The notes beneath the pieces were generated by a model. It did no database searches and was not told where the DNA came from. It was given only the letters and a program-made list of their open reading frames with translations. A DNA stretch of 64,000 bases from Achromobacter sp. UMC71 (GTDB lineage: Bacteria; Pseudomonadota; Gammaproteobacteria; Burkholderiales; Burkholderiaceae_B). Numbering within the stretch: position 1 is the first letter of the stretch; every line of letters starts with the position of its first letter. Position numbers and translations under genes: made by a program. Location of the stretch: assembly GCF_014170305.1 (NCBI RefSeq), contig NZ_LZZT01000048.1:1-64000 (forward strand), in the 5' to 3' direction. This document shows positions 24,748 to 34,386 of the stretch, piece after piece.

Positions 24748-27399
24748 ATGAACGAACTTCCTATTCTGCCGCTGGCCGGCCGCACTATTTGCTACGTCCC
24801 GATCGCCAGCTTGCCCGGTGTGGAGCGGCTTCCCTTTTCCCTGCGCATCCTGCTTGAAAATCTGGCGCGGCAAGCGCGCCAGGGGCTGGATACCGCGTCC
24901 GAGATGTCCGCGCTGTTGAATCGCGACACCGGGGCCGGACTTACCTTCTACCCAGCGCGCGTCTTCGGCCAGGACATCCTTGGCCAGGTCATGCTGGTCG
25001 ACATGGCGGGTCTGCGGGATGCCGTCGCCGATGCAGGCGGCGACGCCAGCGCGGTGCGCCCCAAGGTGCCGGTGGATGTCATCATTGACCACTCGCTGCA
25101 GGTGGACCGCTGGGCCAGCGCCGACGCGCGCCAGGTCAATCTGGACAAAGAGTATGAACGCAATGGCGAGCGCTTCGCGTTCTTGCGCTGGTGCAGCAGC
25201 AGCTTCGAAGGCGTGCGAATCGTGCCGCCGGGCAAAGGAATCATGCATCAGATCCATCTTGAAAACATCGGGCAGGTGGTTCGCATCGAGACGCAGCGGG
25301 GCGAGGAATTGGCCATTCCCGATACCTGTGTCGGCACCGACAGCCATACGCCCATGATCAACGGCCTGGGCATCCTGGGCTGGGGCGTGGGCGGCATCGA
25401 AGCAGAAGCCGTGATGGTCGGAAAGCCAGTTGCGCTGGCGTTGCCCGAAGTGGTAGGCGTTGAGGTGCGCGGCCAACTGCGCGAAGGCGTCATGCCCACG
25501 GATCTTGTACTGGCTATCACGCAGCAGATGCGCAAGATCGGGGTGGTAGGCCAGTTCGTCGAGTTCTTCGGCAACGGCCTTGAAACCCTGTCCCTAGGCG
25601 ACCGCGGGATGATCGCAAATATGGCACCGGAATACGGCGCCACGGCGGTTTACTTTCCCATCGACCACCGCACCCTCTCGTACCTGCGCATGACAGGCCG
25701 CGACGAATCCCAACTGGAACTGGTGGAGGCCTATGCCAAGGCGCAGGCCCTCTGGCGCGATGCCGCCACGCCGGCGCCGGTGTTCGACCGTGTCATCACC
25801 ATCGTGCTGGACGACATCGCTCCGTGTCTTGCCGGCCCGCGCAACCCCGAAGATCGCGTGCTGTTGGGCGAGGCGAGGCGCGCGTTCGAACAGCATCACA
25901 TCGACATCGCCGGGGTACCCGTGGATGACCGTCGCAAGGTGGCCGTGCAGGGCGCGGACTACGCGCTGCACGACGGCGCCGTCGTCATTGCAGCCATCAC
26001 TAGTTGCACCAACACGGCCAACCCGGTCAACATGATGGCGGCGGGCCTGGTGGCGAAGAAAGCCGTTGCTTTGGGACTGCGCACGCAGCCATGGGTAAAG
26101 ACGTCACTGGTGCCCGGCAGCCATGTGACCGCCGCAGTGCTGGAAAAGGCCGGTTTGCAAAACGCCCTGGATACCCTGGGCTTTCACGTCGCAGGCTTTG
26201 GCTGCACAACGTGCAACGGCGGCTCCGGTCCGCTGCCCCAGCCCATCGCAGACGCCATCGAACGTGAAAAGCTGGTGGCCACCGCCGTGTTGTCCGGCAA
26301 TCGGAATTTTGAAGGCCGCATCCATCCCAATGTGCGCGCGGCCTATCTGGCGTCGCCCGCCCTGGTCGTCGTGTATGCGCTGACCGGCACGCTGCTGCAC
26401 GACGTCACCACCGACTCCATCGGGGTGGATGAGGCCGGCAACCCTGTGTACCTGCGAGACGTGTGGCCCACCGCGACCGAGATCGCCGCGCTGGTGGACA
26501 CCACGTACGAACCGGAAATCTTCCGCGCCAAATACGCGGATCTTTTTGACGGCGGCCCGCAGTGGGACGCGCTATCGGGTACGGCCAGCGAACGTTTCAA
26601 CTGGCAGCCCGACAGCACCTACATCCGCCAGCCCCCGTACTTCGACGGGCTGCGTGCGCAACCTTCGCCGGTGTCCGACATCATCGGCATGCGGCCGCTC
26701 GCCATCCTTGGCGACTCCGTCACCACGGATCATATTTCGCCGTCTGGCGCGATCAGCCTGGGCACGCCCGCCGCCGATTTCTTGCTGGCCAAAGGCGTGC
26801 AAAAGGCGGACTTCAACAACTACACCACGCGCCGCGGCAACCATGACGTCGCTGTGCGTGCCACGTTCGCGAACATTCGGCTGCGCAATCGTATCGTTCC
26901 CGGCGTAGAAGGCTGCTATACACGCCTGATGCCCGAAGGCGAGCAAATGCGGATCTTCGAGGCGGCAGAGGCCTATCTGCAACGGAAAACGCCGCTTACC
27001 GTGATTGCAGGCCGCAACTACGGGTGCGGTTCGTCGCGCGACTGGGCGGCCAAGGGCGTGGCATTGCTAGGCGTGAAGACCGTGATCGCCGAAAGCTTCG
27101 AACGCATCCATCGCACCAATCTCGTGGGCATGGGCATACTGCCGTTACAGTTCGAACCCGGCACCACAGCCGATTCGCTGGCGCTTGACGGCTCTGAAAC
27201 GATTGATGTCCTGGGCTTGAGCGAACAACTAGCTGTTGGGGATCGTGTCAAGGCCGAAATTCACCGAGCTGACGGCACCACGACCACAATTGCGCTGATC
27301 GTGCGGCTGGACACGGCCGAGGACGTCGAATACTGGCGCCATGGCGGAATCATGCCCCTCGTCTGGCGAGACTATCTGCACCAAAACAGCCACCCCTAA
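24748..27399 (+). CDS. acnA: Aconitate hydratase, AcnA-type
   Basis: The 883-aa Fe-S dehydratase should interconvert citrate, cis-aconitate and isocitrate. The N-terminal LPFSLRILLENLAR and catalytic regions VGTDSHTPMINGLGILGWGV, SCTNTANP (first cluster Cys) and GFGCTTCNGGSGP (second and third Cys) are intact. The C-terminal swivel domain has GRNYGCGSSRDWAAKG. The N terminus differs from methylcitrate-cycle AcnD proteins, although AcnD usually accompanies PrpF. It lies 12 bp after the PrpF-family gene and is part of a dedicated operon, so it is likely a catabolic paralogue rather than the housekeeping aconitase. Confidence 0.92.
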   Translation: MNELPILPLAGRTICYVPIASLPGVERLPFSLRILLENLARQARQGLDTASEMSALLNRDTGAGLTFYPARVFGQDILGQVMLVDMAGLRDAVADAGGDASAVRPKVPVDVIIDHSLQVDRWASADARQVNLDKEYERNGERFAFLRWCSSSFEGVRIVPPGKGIMHQIHLENIGQVVRIETQRGEELAIPDTCVGTDSHTPMINGLGILGWGVGGIEAEAVMVGKPVALALPEVVGVEVRGQLREGVMPTDLVLAITQQMRKIGVVGQFVEFFGNGLETLSLGDRGMIANMAPEYGATAVYFPIDHRTLSYLRMTGRDESQLELVEAYAKAQALWRDAATPAPVFDRVITIVLDDIAPCLAGPRNPEDRVLLGEARRAFEQHHIDIAGVPVDDRRKVAVQGADYALHDGAVVIAAITSCTNTANPVNMMAAGLVAKKAVALGLRTQPWVKTSLVPGSHVTAAVLEKAGLQNALDTLGFHVAGFGCTTCNGGSGPLPQPIADAIEREKLVATAVLSGNRNFEGRIHPNVRAAYLASPALVVVYALTGTLLHDVTTDSIGVDEAGNPVYLRDVWPTATEIAALVDTTYEPEIFRAKYADLFDGGPQWDALSGTASERFNWQPDSTYIRQPPYFDGLRAQPSPVSDIIGMRPLAILGDSVTTDHISPSGAISLGTPAADFLLAKGVQKADFNNYTTRRGNHDVAVRATFANIRLRNRIVPGVEGCYTRLMPEGEQMRIFEAAEAYLQRKTPLTVIAGRNYGCGSSRDWAAKGVALLGVKTVIAESFERIHRTNLVGMGILPLQFEPGTTADSLALDGSETIDVLGLSEQLAVGDRVKAEIHRADGTTTTIALIVRLDTAEDVEYWRHGGIMPLVWRDYLHQNSHP

Positions 27400-27498
27400 C
27401 CCCCTCCCCGCAGCGCGAAAGGCTCGCCCGGCATCGACCGGGCGGGGCATCGTTCGCCCTGCGATTTGATAACCATAACAAAGCCAGGAGACAAACCC

Positions 27499-28806
27499 AT
27501 GCTTACCCTGCTTGCCTACGGGATGATCATCGCGTTCATGGCGCTCATCATGAGCGGACGAGCTACCGCCCTGATCGCCTTGATCACTGTTCCCATCCTG
27601 TTCGCCCTGCTTGGCGGCTTCGGCCCGGAGATCGGCCCGATGGTCATGAGCGGCCTGCGCGCCATTGCACCGACCGGCGTATTGCTCATGTTTGCCATTC
27701 TGTACTTCGGCCTGATGATCGACGTGGGGCTGTTCGACCCGCTGATCCGCGCCATCGTCCGCGTCTGCCAGGGCGACCCCATGCGGGTGATCGTCGGCTC
27801 TACCCTGCTCGTGCTGTTGGTGTCGCTGGATGGCGATGGCTCAACGACCTACCTGCTGTGCCTGACAGCCATGTTGCCCTTGCACCGCCAACTGGGGATC
27901 AATTCGCTGATCCTGCCCTGCCTGGCGATGCTGAGCAACAGCATCATGAACATCTCGCCCTGGGGCGGCCCGACGGCACGCGTCATGAGCGCGCTTCATC
28001 TGGATGCCTCTCAAGTCTTCCTGCCGCTGATTCCCGGCATGATCGCCGCGTCCGCCGTGACGCTGGGCATCGCATGGTGGTTCGGCCGCCGTGAACGCGC
28101 CCGGCTCAAGACCATTCAATGGCGCGACGCCGCACCGGTCATGGAATCTCCGCTGGGCGGCGACGCTCAGCTGTCCAGCCATCCTCGCAGCAAGCCGCTG
28201 ATGATTTTCAACCTGATCCTGACCTGCGCGCTGATGGTCGGGCTGGTGGCCGGTGTACTGCCATTGCCGCTGCTGTTCATGGGCGCGTTCGCGATCGCGA
28301 TCTCGGTGAACTTCCCGTCGCTGCAAGACCAAAAAGAGCGCATGGCAGCACACTCAGCAAGTGTGGTTGCCGTGGTTTCCGTGATTTTTGCCGCAGGGAT
28401 CTTCACCGGCATCCTGTCGGGCACGAAGATGACTGACGCCATCGCCCAAAGTGTGATCGGCATCATCCCGGAGTCGGCGGGCAATTTCCTTCCGCTGATC
28501 ACGGCGCTGCTCAGCGCACCGATGACTTTCTTCCTGTCGAACGACGCCTTCTACTTCGGTGTCGTGCCGATCCTGGCCGAGGCGGGCAAGGCCTACGGCA
28601 TCGCGCCCGAGATCATCGCGCGCGCTTCGTTGCTGGGGCAGCCGGTCCACCAATTGAGTCCCCTGGTGGCCGCGAACTACGTACTGATAGGCATCGCGGG
28701 CGTGGAGTTCGGCGCGCACCAGCGGTTCACGTGGAAATGGGCAGTGCTGCTGGCGCTGGTGATGATTGCCGTGGCCGGTTTGATCGGCGTGGTGCCGCTG
28801 TACTGA
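27499..28806 (+). CDS. CitMHS-family tricarboxylate:cation symporter
   Basis: The 435-aa inner-membrane protein has about 11-12 hydrophobic helices and typical CitM/CitH motifs: VSLDGDGSTTYLLCLTAML in one half, SNSIMNISPWGGPTARVMSA, then in the second half FFLSNDAFYFGVVPILAEA and GQPVHQLSPLVAANYVLIG. The family imports citrate or related acids complexed with a divalent metal. A clear CAGGAG site precedes the ATG at 27499. Following an isomerase and an aconitase, it probably imports citrate, aconitate or tricarballylate. Confidence 0.9.
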   Translation: MLTLLAYGMIIAFMALIMSGRATALIALITVPILFALLGGFGPEIGPMVMSGLRAIAPTGVLLMFAILYFGLMIDVGLFDPLIRAIVRVCQGDPMRVIVGSTLLVLLVSLDGDGSTTYLLCLTAMLPLHRQLGINSLILPCLAMLSNSIMNISPWGGPTARVMSALHLDASQVFLPLIPGMIAASAVTLGIAWWFGRRERARLKTIQWRDAAPVMESPLGGDAQLSSHPRSKPLMIFNLILTCALMVGLVAGVLPLPLLFMGAFAIAISVNFPSLQDQKERMAAHSASVVAVVSVIFAAGIFTGILSGTKMTDAIAQSVIGIIPESAGNFLPLITALLSAPMTFFLSNDAFYFGVVPILAEAGKAYGIAPEIIARASLLGQPVHQLSPLVAANYVLIGIAGVEFGAHQRFTWKWAVLLALVMIAVAGLIGVVPLY

Positions 28807-28862
28807 CGCGCAGCAGCAAAGCCCAGACTGAAGCACATTACAAAACACCTGAGGAGACAACC

Positions 28863-29888
28863 ATGGACATTCACATGGCTACTGAGTATGACATTCAAAA
28901 CGAATCCCGGCGCCGCGCCATGCGATCCTTATCGGGCTTGGCCATGGCGGCGCTGTCCCTGCCGCTGTCCCGGATGAGCTTGGCGGCGGGCCAGTATCCC
29001 GAAAAGGCCATTTCGCTCATCGTTCCGCAACCTGTCGGCGGCGATGCGGACGCCGTGTGTCGGCTGCTGCAACCGCTTTGGCAAAAGGCGCTGGGCCAGT
29101 CCGTAATCGTAGACAACCGCGCCGGGGCCGCGGGCAACATCGGCACGGCCGCCGGGTCCCGTGCGCCCAATGATGGTTACACGCTGACGTTTGTGAACCA
29201 GGGAACGATGACCATCAACCCCTTTCTATACAAGGACCCTGGCTATCACGTGGCAGACCTTGCGCCCGTGAGCCTCATGACGTCGATTGATCTCATCATC
29301 TGTGCGCATCCATCAGTACCCGCCGCGAACCTTGCCCAGTTCCTGGCGCTTGCCCGCAAACAACCTGGCGGCTTCACCTACGGCACTGCCGGCAATGGCA
29401 GTGCCAATCACCTTGCAGGCGAGATGCTCAAATCCATGGCGGGCGTCGATCTCGTTCATGTGCCCTATCGAGGCGGCGGCCCGGCAATGATCGGTGTTTT
29501 GGGCGGCGAGATATCCACGGTCGTTGCCTTTCCGTTGGCCGCGTTGCCGCACATACGCTCTGGCAAGCTGAAGGCCTTGGCCATTACCGGCAGCCAGCGC
29601 AACCCCGCTCTGCCGGACGTGCCCACGGTGGCTGAAAGCGGCGTGCCGGGATATGAATTCACGTCGTGGATGGGCCTAGTCGCGCCCAAAGGAACACCCT
29701 TGGACCGGATTGAAACTGTGGCCGACGCCACGCGGCAAGCCATGGGAGATCCATCGGTCCGTCAGCGCCTGAACGACGCAATGACCACGCCTGATGCGGG
29801 CGGACCGGAAGCGCTACGCGAAATCATCAATAAGGATTCGGAAAAGATGTCCGCGCTGATATCCAAGTTCCAGCTCAAAATCGACTGA
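28863..29888 (+). CDS. Bug-type (TctC-like) periplasmic binding protein
   Basis: The protein has about 341 aa. After a basic start containing RRRAMRSLSGLAMAALSLP (Tat- or Sec-like signal) comes the Bug fold: YPEKAISLIVPQPVGGDAD, VDNRAGAAGNIGT, DGYTLTFVNQGT, FTYGTAGNGSANHLAGEML, VHVPYRGGGPAM, PDVPTVAESGVPGYE. Bug proteins bind carboxylates in the periplasm and may feed a TctAB transporter, but none is encoded here. It follows the CitMHS gene by 57 bp with a GAGGAGACA ribosome site and probably belongs to the same operon, as a receptor for the same tricarboxylate. Confidence 0.9.
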   Translation: MDIHMATEYDIQNESRRRAMRSLSGLAMAALSLPLSRMSLAAGQYPEKAISLIVPQPVGGDADAVCRLLQPLWQKALGQSVIVDNRAGAAGNIGTAAGSRAPNDGYTLTFVNQGTMTINPFLYKDPGYHVADLAPVSLMTSIDLIICAHPSVPAANLAQFLALARKQPGGFTYGTAGNGSANHLAGEMLKSMAGVDLVHVPYRGGGPAMIGVLGGEISTVVAFPLAALPHIRSGKLKALAITGSQRNPALPDVPTVAESGVPGYEFTSWMGLVAPKGTPLDRIETVADATRQAMGDPSVRQRLNDAMTTPDAGGPEALREIINKDSEKMSALISKFQLKID

Positions 29889-29946
29889 TACTCGGGGCGG
29901 CGGCCACTACGCCGCTTCATGGACGGCGACGCGCTAGAATCCTGCC

Positions 29947-30933
29947 ATGGAGAAAACGAAGGAACTTACCTCGGTACAAGCCCGCGTTGTCCGCGAGATC
30001 GTCGCACTGGTGCGCCGTGAGAAGCGCGAGGCGGGCAGCCCTCTGGCAGAAGTCGCGCTTGCGGAAGCGATCGGTACGTCGCGAAGCCCCGTACAAGTCG
30101 CCTTGCGGCATCTGTCGGAGCTGGGCCTCGTGCACCGGGACGCCAACCGCCGCTTCGTGCTGACACGAGCTGCGCAGGACCTGGACGAAGAGGCGCGGAC
30201 CTTACTCGCAGAGCCTGACGATCCTCTCTACGACAGGATCGCCCGCGCACGGCAAGCGGGGGAACTGCCTGACGAGGTCAGCGAAGCTCAGTTGATGAGG
30301 CTGTTCGGCGTCGCGCGCAGCACCCTGCGAAAGGTACTTTCCCGGATAGCAAAAGAGGGGTGGGTGGAACAACGGGTCGGCAACGGTTGGTTGTTCCTAC
30401 CTATGATCGACTCCCCACAGGCCTACGAAGAGAGCTATTTGTTCCGGCAGTCGATAGAACCAGCCGCGATTCTGAGCCCGTGGTTTACAGCAGATCGAAA
30501 CGAGCTCCAAGGCTTGATCCTGGAGCAGCGGTTCATCGTTGACGGTGGCTATCAAACGATGACTGCAATTGAGCTCTTTGAAGCAAACTGCCACTTCCAT
30601 GAAACCCTAGCAAAATGGTCTGGCAACCGATTCGTCCTGCAGGCGATTCAACGCCTAAATGAACTTCGCCGCCTGGTAGAGTATCGGCAGGCCAGTGCGC
30701 GTACGCCACGGCGCGCCCAAGCAGAAGAGCATCTGGCCATTCTCGCCGCGATTCAAACGCAGGATCTTATAGAAGCTGCCGGCCTGATGCGCAAACATCT
30801 CGAGGATGCCAGACGCGCGAAGGTCTACGGACAGAGCGGGTTCTCTGCCAAAGAAGTCCAGGACCGGCCAAATGGTGTCTTAGCGCTTCAAGGGATGGAA
30901 GATTCCACGGTTTCCACGCGAGAAAGGTCTTGA
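29947..30933 (+). CDS. GntR-type regulator with two winged-helix segments
   Basis: The 328-aa regulator has an N-terminal winged helix (LAEVALAEAIGTSRSPVQVALRH...GLVHRD, about 35-75). A second one follows near 98-150 (VSEAQLMRLFGVARSTLRKV...GWVEQRVGNGW), then a helical FCD-like effector domain (about 160-290: FEANCHFHETLAKWSGN, AEEHLAILAAIQT). GntR/FadR proteins usually have a single winged helix, so the tandem is unusual. It lies 58 bp after the Bug gene and likely controls the tricarboxylate operon in response to its substrate. The tail past about residue 295 looks poorly conserved. Confidence 0.82.
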   Translation: MEKTKELTSVQARVVREIVALVRREKREAGSPLAEVALAEAIGTSRSPVQVALRHLSELGLVHRDANRRFVLTRAAQDLDEEARTLLAEPDDPLYDRIARARQAGELPDEVSEAQLMRLFGVARSTLRKVLSRIAKEGWVEQRVGNGWLFLPMIDSPQAYEESYLFRQSIEPAAILSPWFTADRNELQGLILEQRFIVDGGYQTMTAIELFEANCHFHETLAKWSGNRFVLQAIQRLNELRRLVEYRQASARTPRRAQAEEHLAILAAIQTQDLIEAAGLMRKHLEDARRAKVYGQSGFSAKEVQDRPNGVLALQGMEDSTVSTRERS

Positions 30934-31023
30934 TCAGCATCGCATATGGCCTTATGCAGGGGGCGTGGCCAGCATCGATATGACTTTTTGAGTTCCCATG
31001 GACGGCCGCGAAGGTCAGCTCCC

Positions 31024-32633
31024 GGCCGATTCTGTTGAAAAACTCGCGGCCGTCTCGGTCGTCTGGCAGAATTTGCAAAGCGCCAACGAGTTCGGAGAGC
31101 ACCGACATGATGGGTCATCAAGCGAGCGGGCAAGAGCGGCTGTTCTACGCTTTCAACCTTGAAGACGTCGTTCCGCCGACCCATCTTCTTAGAGCCATCG
31201 ATCGCTGTCTGGATCTGAAGGAACTCCACCAACACCTGGCGAAGCACTACAGCCATACGGGCCGTCCGTCCATTGACCCCGAACTTATGATCCGTATGCT
31301 GATCGTTGGGTATTGCTACGGCATCCGCTCCGAGCGTCGTCTGTGCGAAGAGGTTCAACTGAATCTTGCATATCGATGGTTCTGTCGTCTCGGCCTCGAG
31401 GATGCAGTGCCCGATCACTCGACCTTCTCCAAGAACCGACATGGACGTTTCCGCGCCAGCGATACCTTCCGCTGGTTGTTCGATGAAGTGGTCCGTCGTT
31501 GCATGGCTGCGGGCCTAGTAAAAGGCGAAGGCTTCGCTGTCGATGCCAGCGTCGTGGCTGCTGATGCGAACCGCCAGCGCGGTGTTCCTGCCAGTGAGGC
31601 CACCGACTGGTCGAACCCCGCACTCAGCACGCGTGCCGTGCGCGAGTATCTCGAAGCGCTCGACGACGAAGCGTTCGAACAAGCCGTTCCCCGGCGAATC
31701 TCGCTGACCGATCCGCAGTCACGGTGGACGGCCGCCCCTGGCGGTCCCGCATTCTTCGCTTATTCGACAAACTATCTGATCGATACCGAGCATGGCGTGA
31801 TCCTCGACGTCGAAGCCACCCCTGCACATCGCACCGCAGAAGTGGACTCTACCAAGACGATGGTGGATCGTGTCGAGGAACGATTCGACATCATCCCTGA
31901 TCGGCTCATCGGCGATACCGCTTACGGCACGGCGCCGATGCTGGCGTGGATGGTGCAAGACAAGGGGATAGAGCCGCACGTCCCCGTCTGGGACAGAACC
32001 CAGCGCAAGGACGACAGTCTATCGAGCAGCGACTTCGAATGGGATGGCGAGGCCAACGAATATCGTTGCCCCGAGGGGCATGCACTGCGCAGCGAGCGGC
32101 ACACGTTCAAGATCGAACGCACTCACGTCACCAAGGCGGGCACCGTAATCTACCGAGCCAGCAAAACGGACTGCGGTAAGTGCGCGATGAAGTCGCAATG
32201 CTGCCCCAATACGCCGATGCGCAAGATCGCTCGCAGCATTCACGAGGATGCACGCGATGCAGCCAGGCGTATCGGCGCCACTGTGCAGTACCAGCGCTCA
32301 CGTCACGAACGAAAGAAAGTCGAGGTGCTGTTTGCACACCTCAAACGTATTTTGAAGATCGACCGCTTGCGGTTGCGCGGACTTACTGGTGCAGCAGACG
32401 AATTCACGCTTGCAGCAGCCGTTCAGAACCTACGTCGTCTTGCGATGCTTACCTCTCCGGGGCCACCGATTCAGGGCACAGGTGCGCCCAGTTGAGGCGA
32501 AACCCACCGATTAACAAGGCAACCGGGCATCAGTACCCGGTTCCAATCGAAAAAATGGCGAAAGCCGCCAGGTCATCGGCCTTGTAAGCGCGACCAAGCG
32601 CGCGCGCAATCGAGTTTTTCAACAGAATCGGCC
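31024..32633 (+). mobile_element. IS1182-family insertion sequence (distinct type)
   Basis: Perfect 22-bp terminal inverted repeats lie at 31024-31045 (GGCCGATTCTGTTGAAAAAC...) and 32612-32633, giving a 1610-bp element with one transposase. I see no clear target duplication. It lies about 90 bp after the GntR-type gene and may read into the pseudogene region to the right. Confidence 0.88.
31107..32495 (+). CDS. IS1182-family transposase
   Basis: The transposase of about 462 aa starts at ATG 31107 after GGAGAG. It has the N-terminal DUF772 region (GRPSIDPELMIRMLIVGYCYG), catalytic acidic motifs FAVDASVVAADANRQ and LIGDTAYGTAPM, a Cys-containing motif KTDCGKCAMKSQCCP, and the C-terminal RSRHERKKVEVLFAHLKRIL containing the last catalytic Glu. 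The gene is intact within perfect terminal repeats, so the element may still be active. It is only distantly similar to the transposases at 17366 and 62977. Confidence 0.9.
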   Translation: MMGHQASGQERLFYAFNLEDVVPPTHLLRAIDRCLDLKELHQHLAKHYSHTGRPSIDPELMIRMLIVGYCYGIRSERRLCEEVQLNLAYRWFCRLGLEDAVPDHSTFSKNRHGRFRASDTFRWLFDEVVRRCMAAGLVKGEGFAVDASVVAADANRQRGVPASEATDWSNPALSTRAVREYLEALDDEAFEQAVPRRISLTDPQSRWTAAPGGPAFFAYSTNYLIDTEHGVILDVEATPAHRTAEVDSTKTMVDRVEERFDIIPDRLIGDTAYGTAPMLAWMVQDKGIEPHVPVWDRTQRKDDSLSSSDFEWDGEANEYRCPEGHALRSERHTFKIERTHVTKAGTVIYRASKTDCGKCAMKSQCCPNTPMRKIARSIHEDARDAARRIGATVQYQRSRHERKKVEVLFAHLKRILKIDRLRLRGLTGAADEFTLAAAVQNLRRLAMLTSPGPPIQGTGAPS

Positions 32634-32700
32634 AGAAGCAGTCATACCGCGGCGTCAACATGCAACTGCGGGCGTCTACATAGCGGCGTGGCTGATTCCC

Positions 32701-33705
32701 GTGAGCGATGCTAATCTGCCCGGACTCATCTGCGTAGTGGGAGATGGCATGGATCGAATTACTGACCGCTATTTAAGGGTTGCCAAAATCGAGGCGGCGG
32801 GTCGCTCGCCGTTGTATGAACAATGGGCATTGCATGTCGCGAAATCGTCTAACGCATTAGCATTTCTGAACGATCTACCTGTAGATAAGCAGCAACCCAA
32901 TCTGCTGTTTACAGCGCTCCGGCATACCGTAGGCGCGCCCTCACATCGACTGCAGATTACGACGCAGGCCTGGCACAACATGGCGCCGCCATCCGGGCTC
33001 TTATGCTGGCTCGTTCCGCACAGACCACGAGCCTGGGCGCTGTGCGGTGTTGATGCCCGCTCTCGCTTCAATCGGTGGCAAGATAACGCTAATCGAAGTG
33101 GGGGCCTCTGCAGGGCTGTGCCTGCTGATGGAGAAATACGGCTACGACTGGGGTTCACAACGTCTGGTTCCCTGTCCCAATGAATCGGACTATCCGGTCT
33201 TCCCCTGTGAGGTCACCGGCGCTGCCCCGCTGCCCCGCACTTATCCTGAAACTGTGTGGAGGGCGGGATTAGACCTGAGCCCAATCGACGTCCGTTGCGA
33301 CAAGTATAGGAAGTTGCTGGAGGACTTGGTGTGCCCGATGATGAAGATCGACTCACCCGCCGTCAGTCGGCGCTACGGATCTGCAGACGCGAGCTACCTC
33401 AGATCGTCCGGGGCGATCTGTTGCGGGTTGTTGCTTCCTTAATCGAACAGGCACCGGCGGAAGCGACTGTTGTCGTGTATCACTCCGCCGTTCTGAACTA
33501 CGTTATGGATCAGGCACAGCGAAATGAATTTGCACGCGGCATGCTGGCCTCGGGTTGCATCTGGATTAGCAACGAAAGTCCGCTGGTATTTCCACAATTC
33601 TTGCCTTCGGACGCGCGGCAGCCGTCCGGCATGTTCCTGTTATGCGCCGATGGCCAAGCGTTGGCCTGGACGGACCCGCATGGTGCCGCGCTGCAACGGC
33701 TGTGA
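32701..33705 (+). pseudogene. DUF2332-family protein, multiply frameshifted
   Basis: Three plus-strand frames together rebuild a DUF2332 protein. The N-terminal part is DRYLRVAKIEAAGRSPLYE (from about 32770), the middle is LIEVGASAGLCLLMEKYGYD (from about 33080), and the C-terminal part is VVYHSAVLNYVMD and SGMFLLCADGQALAWTDPHG (up to 33705). The methyltransferase-like GASAG motif is visible. At least two frame changes separate the parts, so the gene is dead. DUF2332 has no known function. It lies just right of the IS element. Confidence 0.7.
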
Positions 33706-33763
33706 TTCAGCGCTTTCTTCGCTGACCGCCGTCGGAAAGATCTAATGAGCACATGGAGATATC

Positions 33764-33918
33764 ATGAAGTTCGACGTTTACGGTAGATTTGCGCTGGAGG
33801 TGCTTCATACGACCCGCGGGTGGGGGCGTATCGCCTTACCGACGGCAAGCATGTGCGTGCGGATGACGTCATCATCTCGGCGGATATGGCGCCTGGAGAC
33901 ATCGCGGAATACCTGTCC
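33764..33918 (+). pseudogene. DUF7661-like small protein remnant
   Basis: The frame starts MKFDVYGRFALEV, changes frame, and continues as AYRLTDGKHVRADDVIISAD and APGDIAEYL, the pattern of a short conserved family I know as DUF7661. The C terminus is lost at about 33918, exactly where the opposite-strand toxin remnant begins. The match is by eye and short. Confidence 0.4.
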
Positions 33919-34386
33919 TTAGCGCGCTGCTCCTCCATGATTCCATGAAGGTAGGGGAAAACCGCGTTGTCGAGCTTGCGCAAGATAAAGTCTCGATCCC
34001 CTTCGTGTGCCTTAGCATTCACAGGGGAGGCGCGGCACGCCGTCCTTCATAGGAACTTCCTCAATAAAGGCATCGTACGCGTTGGCGAATGTCGTCATCT
34101 CGAGCTGAGTGGTCATATCAAGCCAATGATTGACTTTTATCAGCGTCCCCACCGCCGCCGGACTTGCAATCTGCTGTTTGGTGTACATGGCCTCTGGTTT
34201 CTTGTGGGAGCGCTCAGCAAAGCGCAATGCTCGCTCTACGTCGTTCTCGAAAAATTAGACACCAGGGCCAAGCCAGTCGTAATCATTGCGACTCTGGTCG
34301 AGGGATACCACTCGTCGGCTGACCAAGTCGTCACGGACTACCGCATCGCAACCGTAGTACCCGACAATCAGATGTCCTGCTTTCAC
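33919..34386 (-). pseudogene. Decayed toxin with ADP-ribosyltransferase-like motif
   Basis: Read from GTG at 34386, the frame gives HLIVGYYGCDAVVRDDLV, NDYDWLGPGV then an in-frame TAA where Tyr is expected, FFENDVERALRFAERS, and VNHWLDMTTQ. After a second stop the sequence continues in another frame with RDFILRKLDNAVFPYLHG. The GYxGCD and DWLGPG-[IV]-YFFE arrangement recalls the H-Y-E type ADP-ribosyltransferase core of small toxins. At least one stop and one frameshift inactivate it. Its start overlaps the stop of an upstream frame (GTGA), the typical coupling of toxin-antitoxin pairs. Confidence 0.5.

Noticed and set aside
31024-32633. Target-site duplication of the second IS element
   Set aside because: The bases outside the perfect terminal repeats do not match each other.
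34012-34227. A minus-strand frame that at first looked like a RidA/YjgF fragment (VNHWLDMTTQ...)
   Set aside because: The flanking frames (GYYGCD, DWLGPGV, LDNAVFPYLHG) fit a different, toxin-like family and together form one decayed gene.
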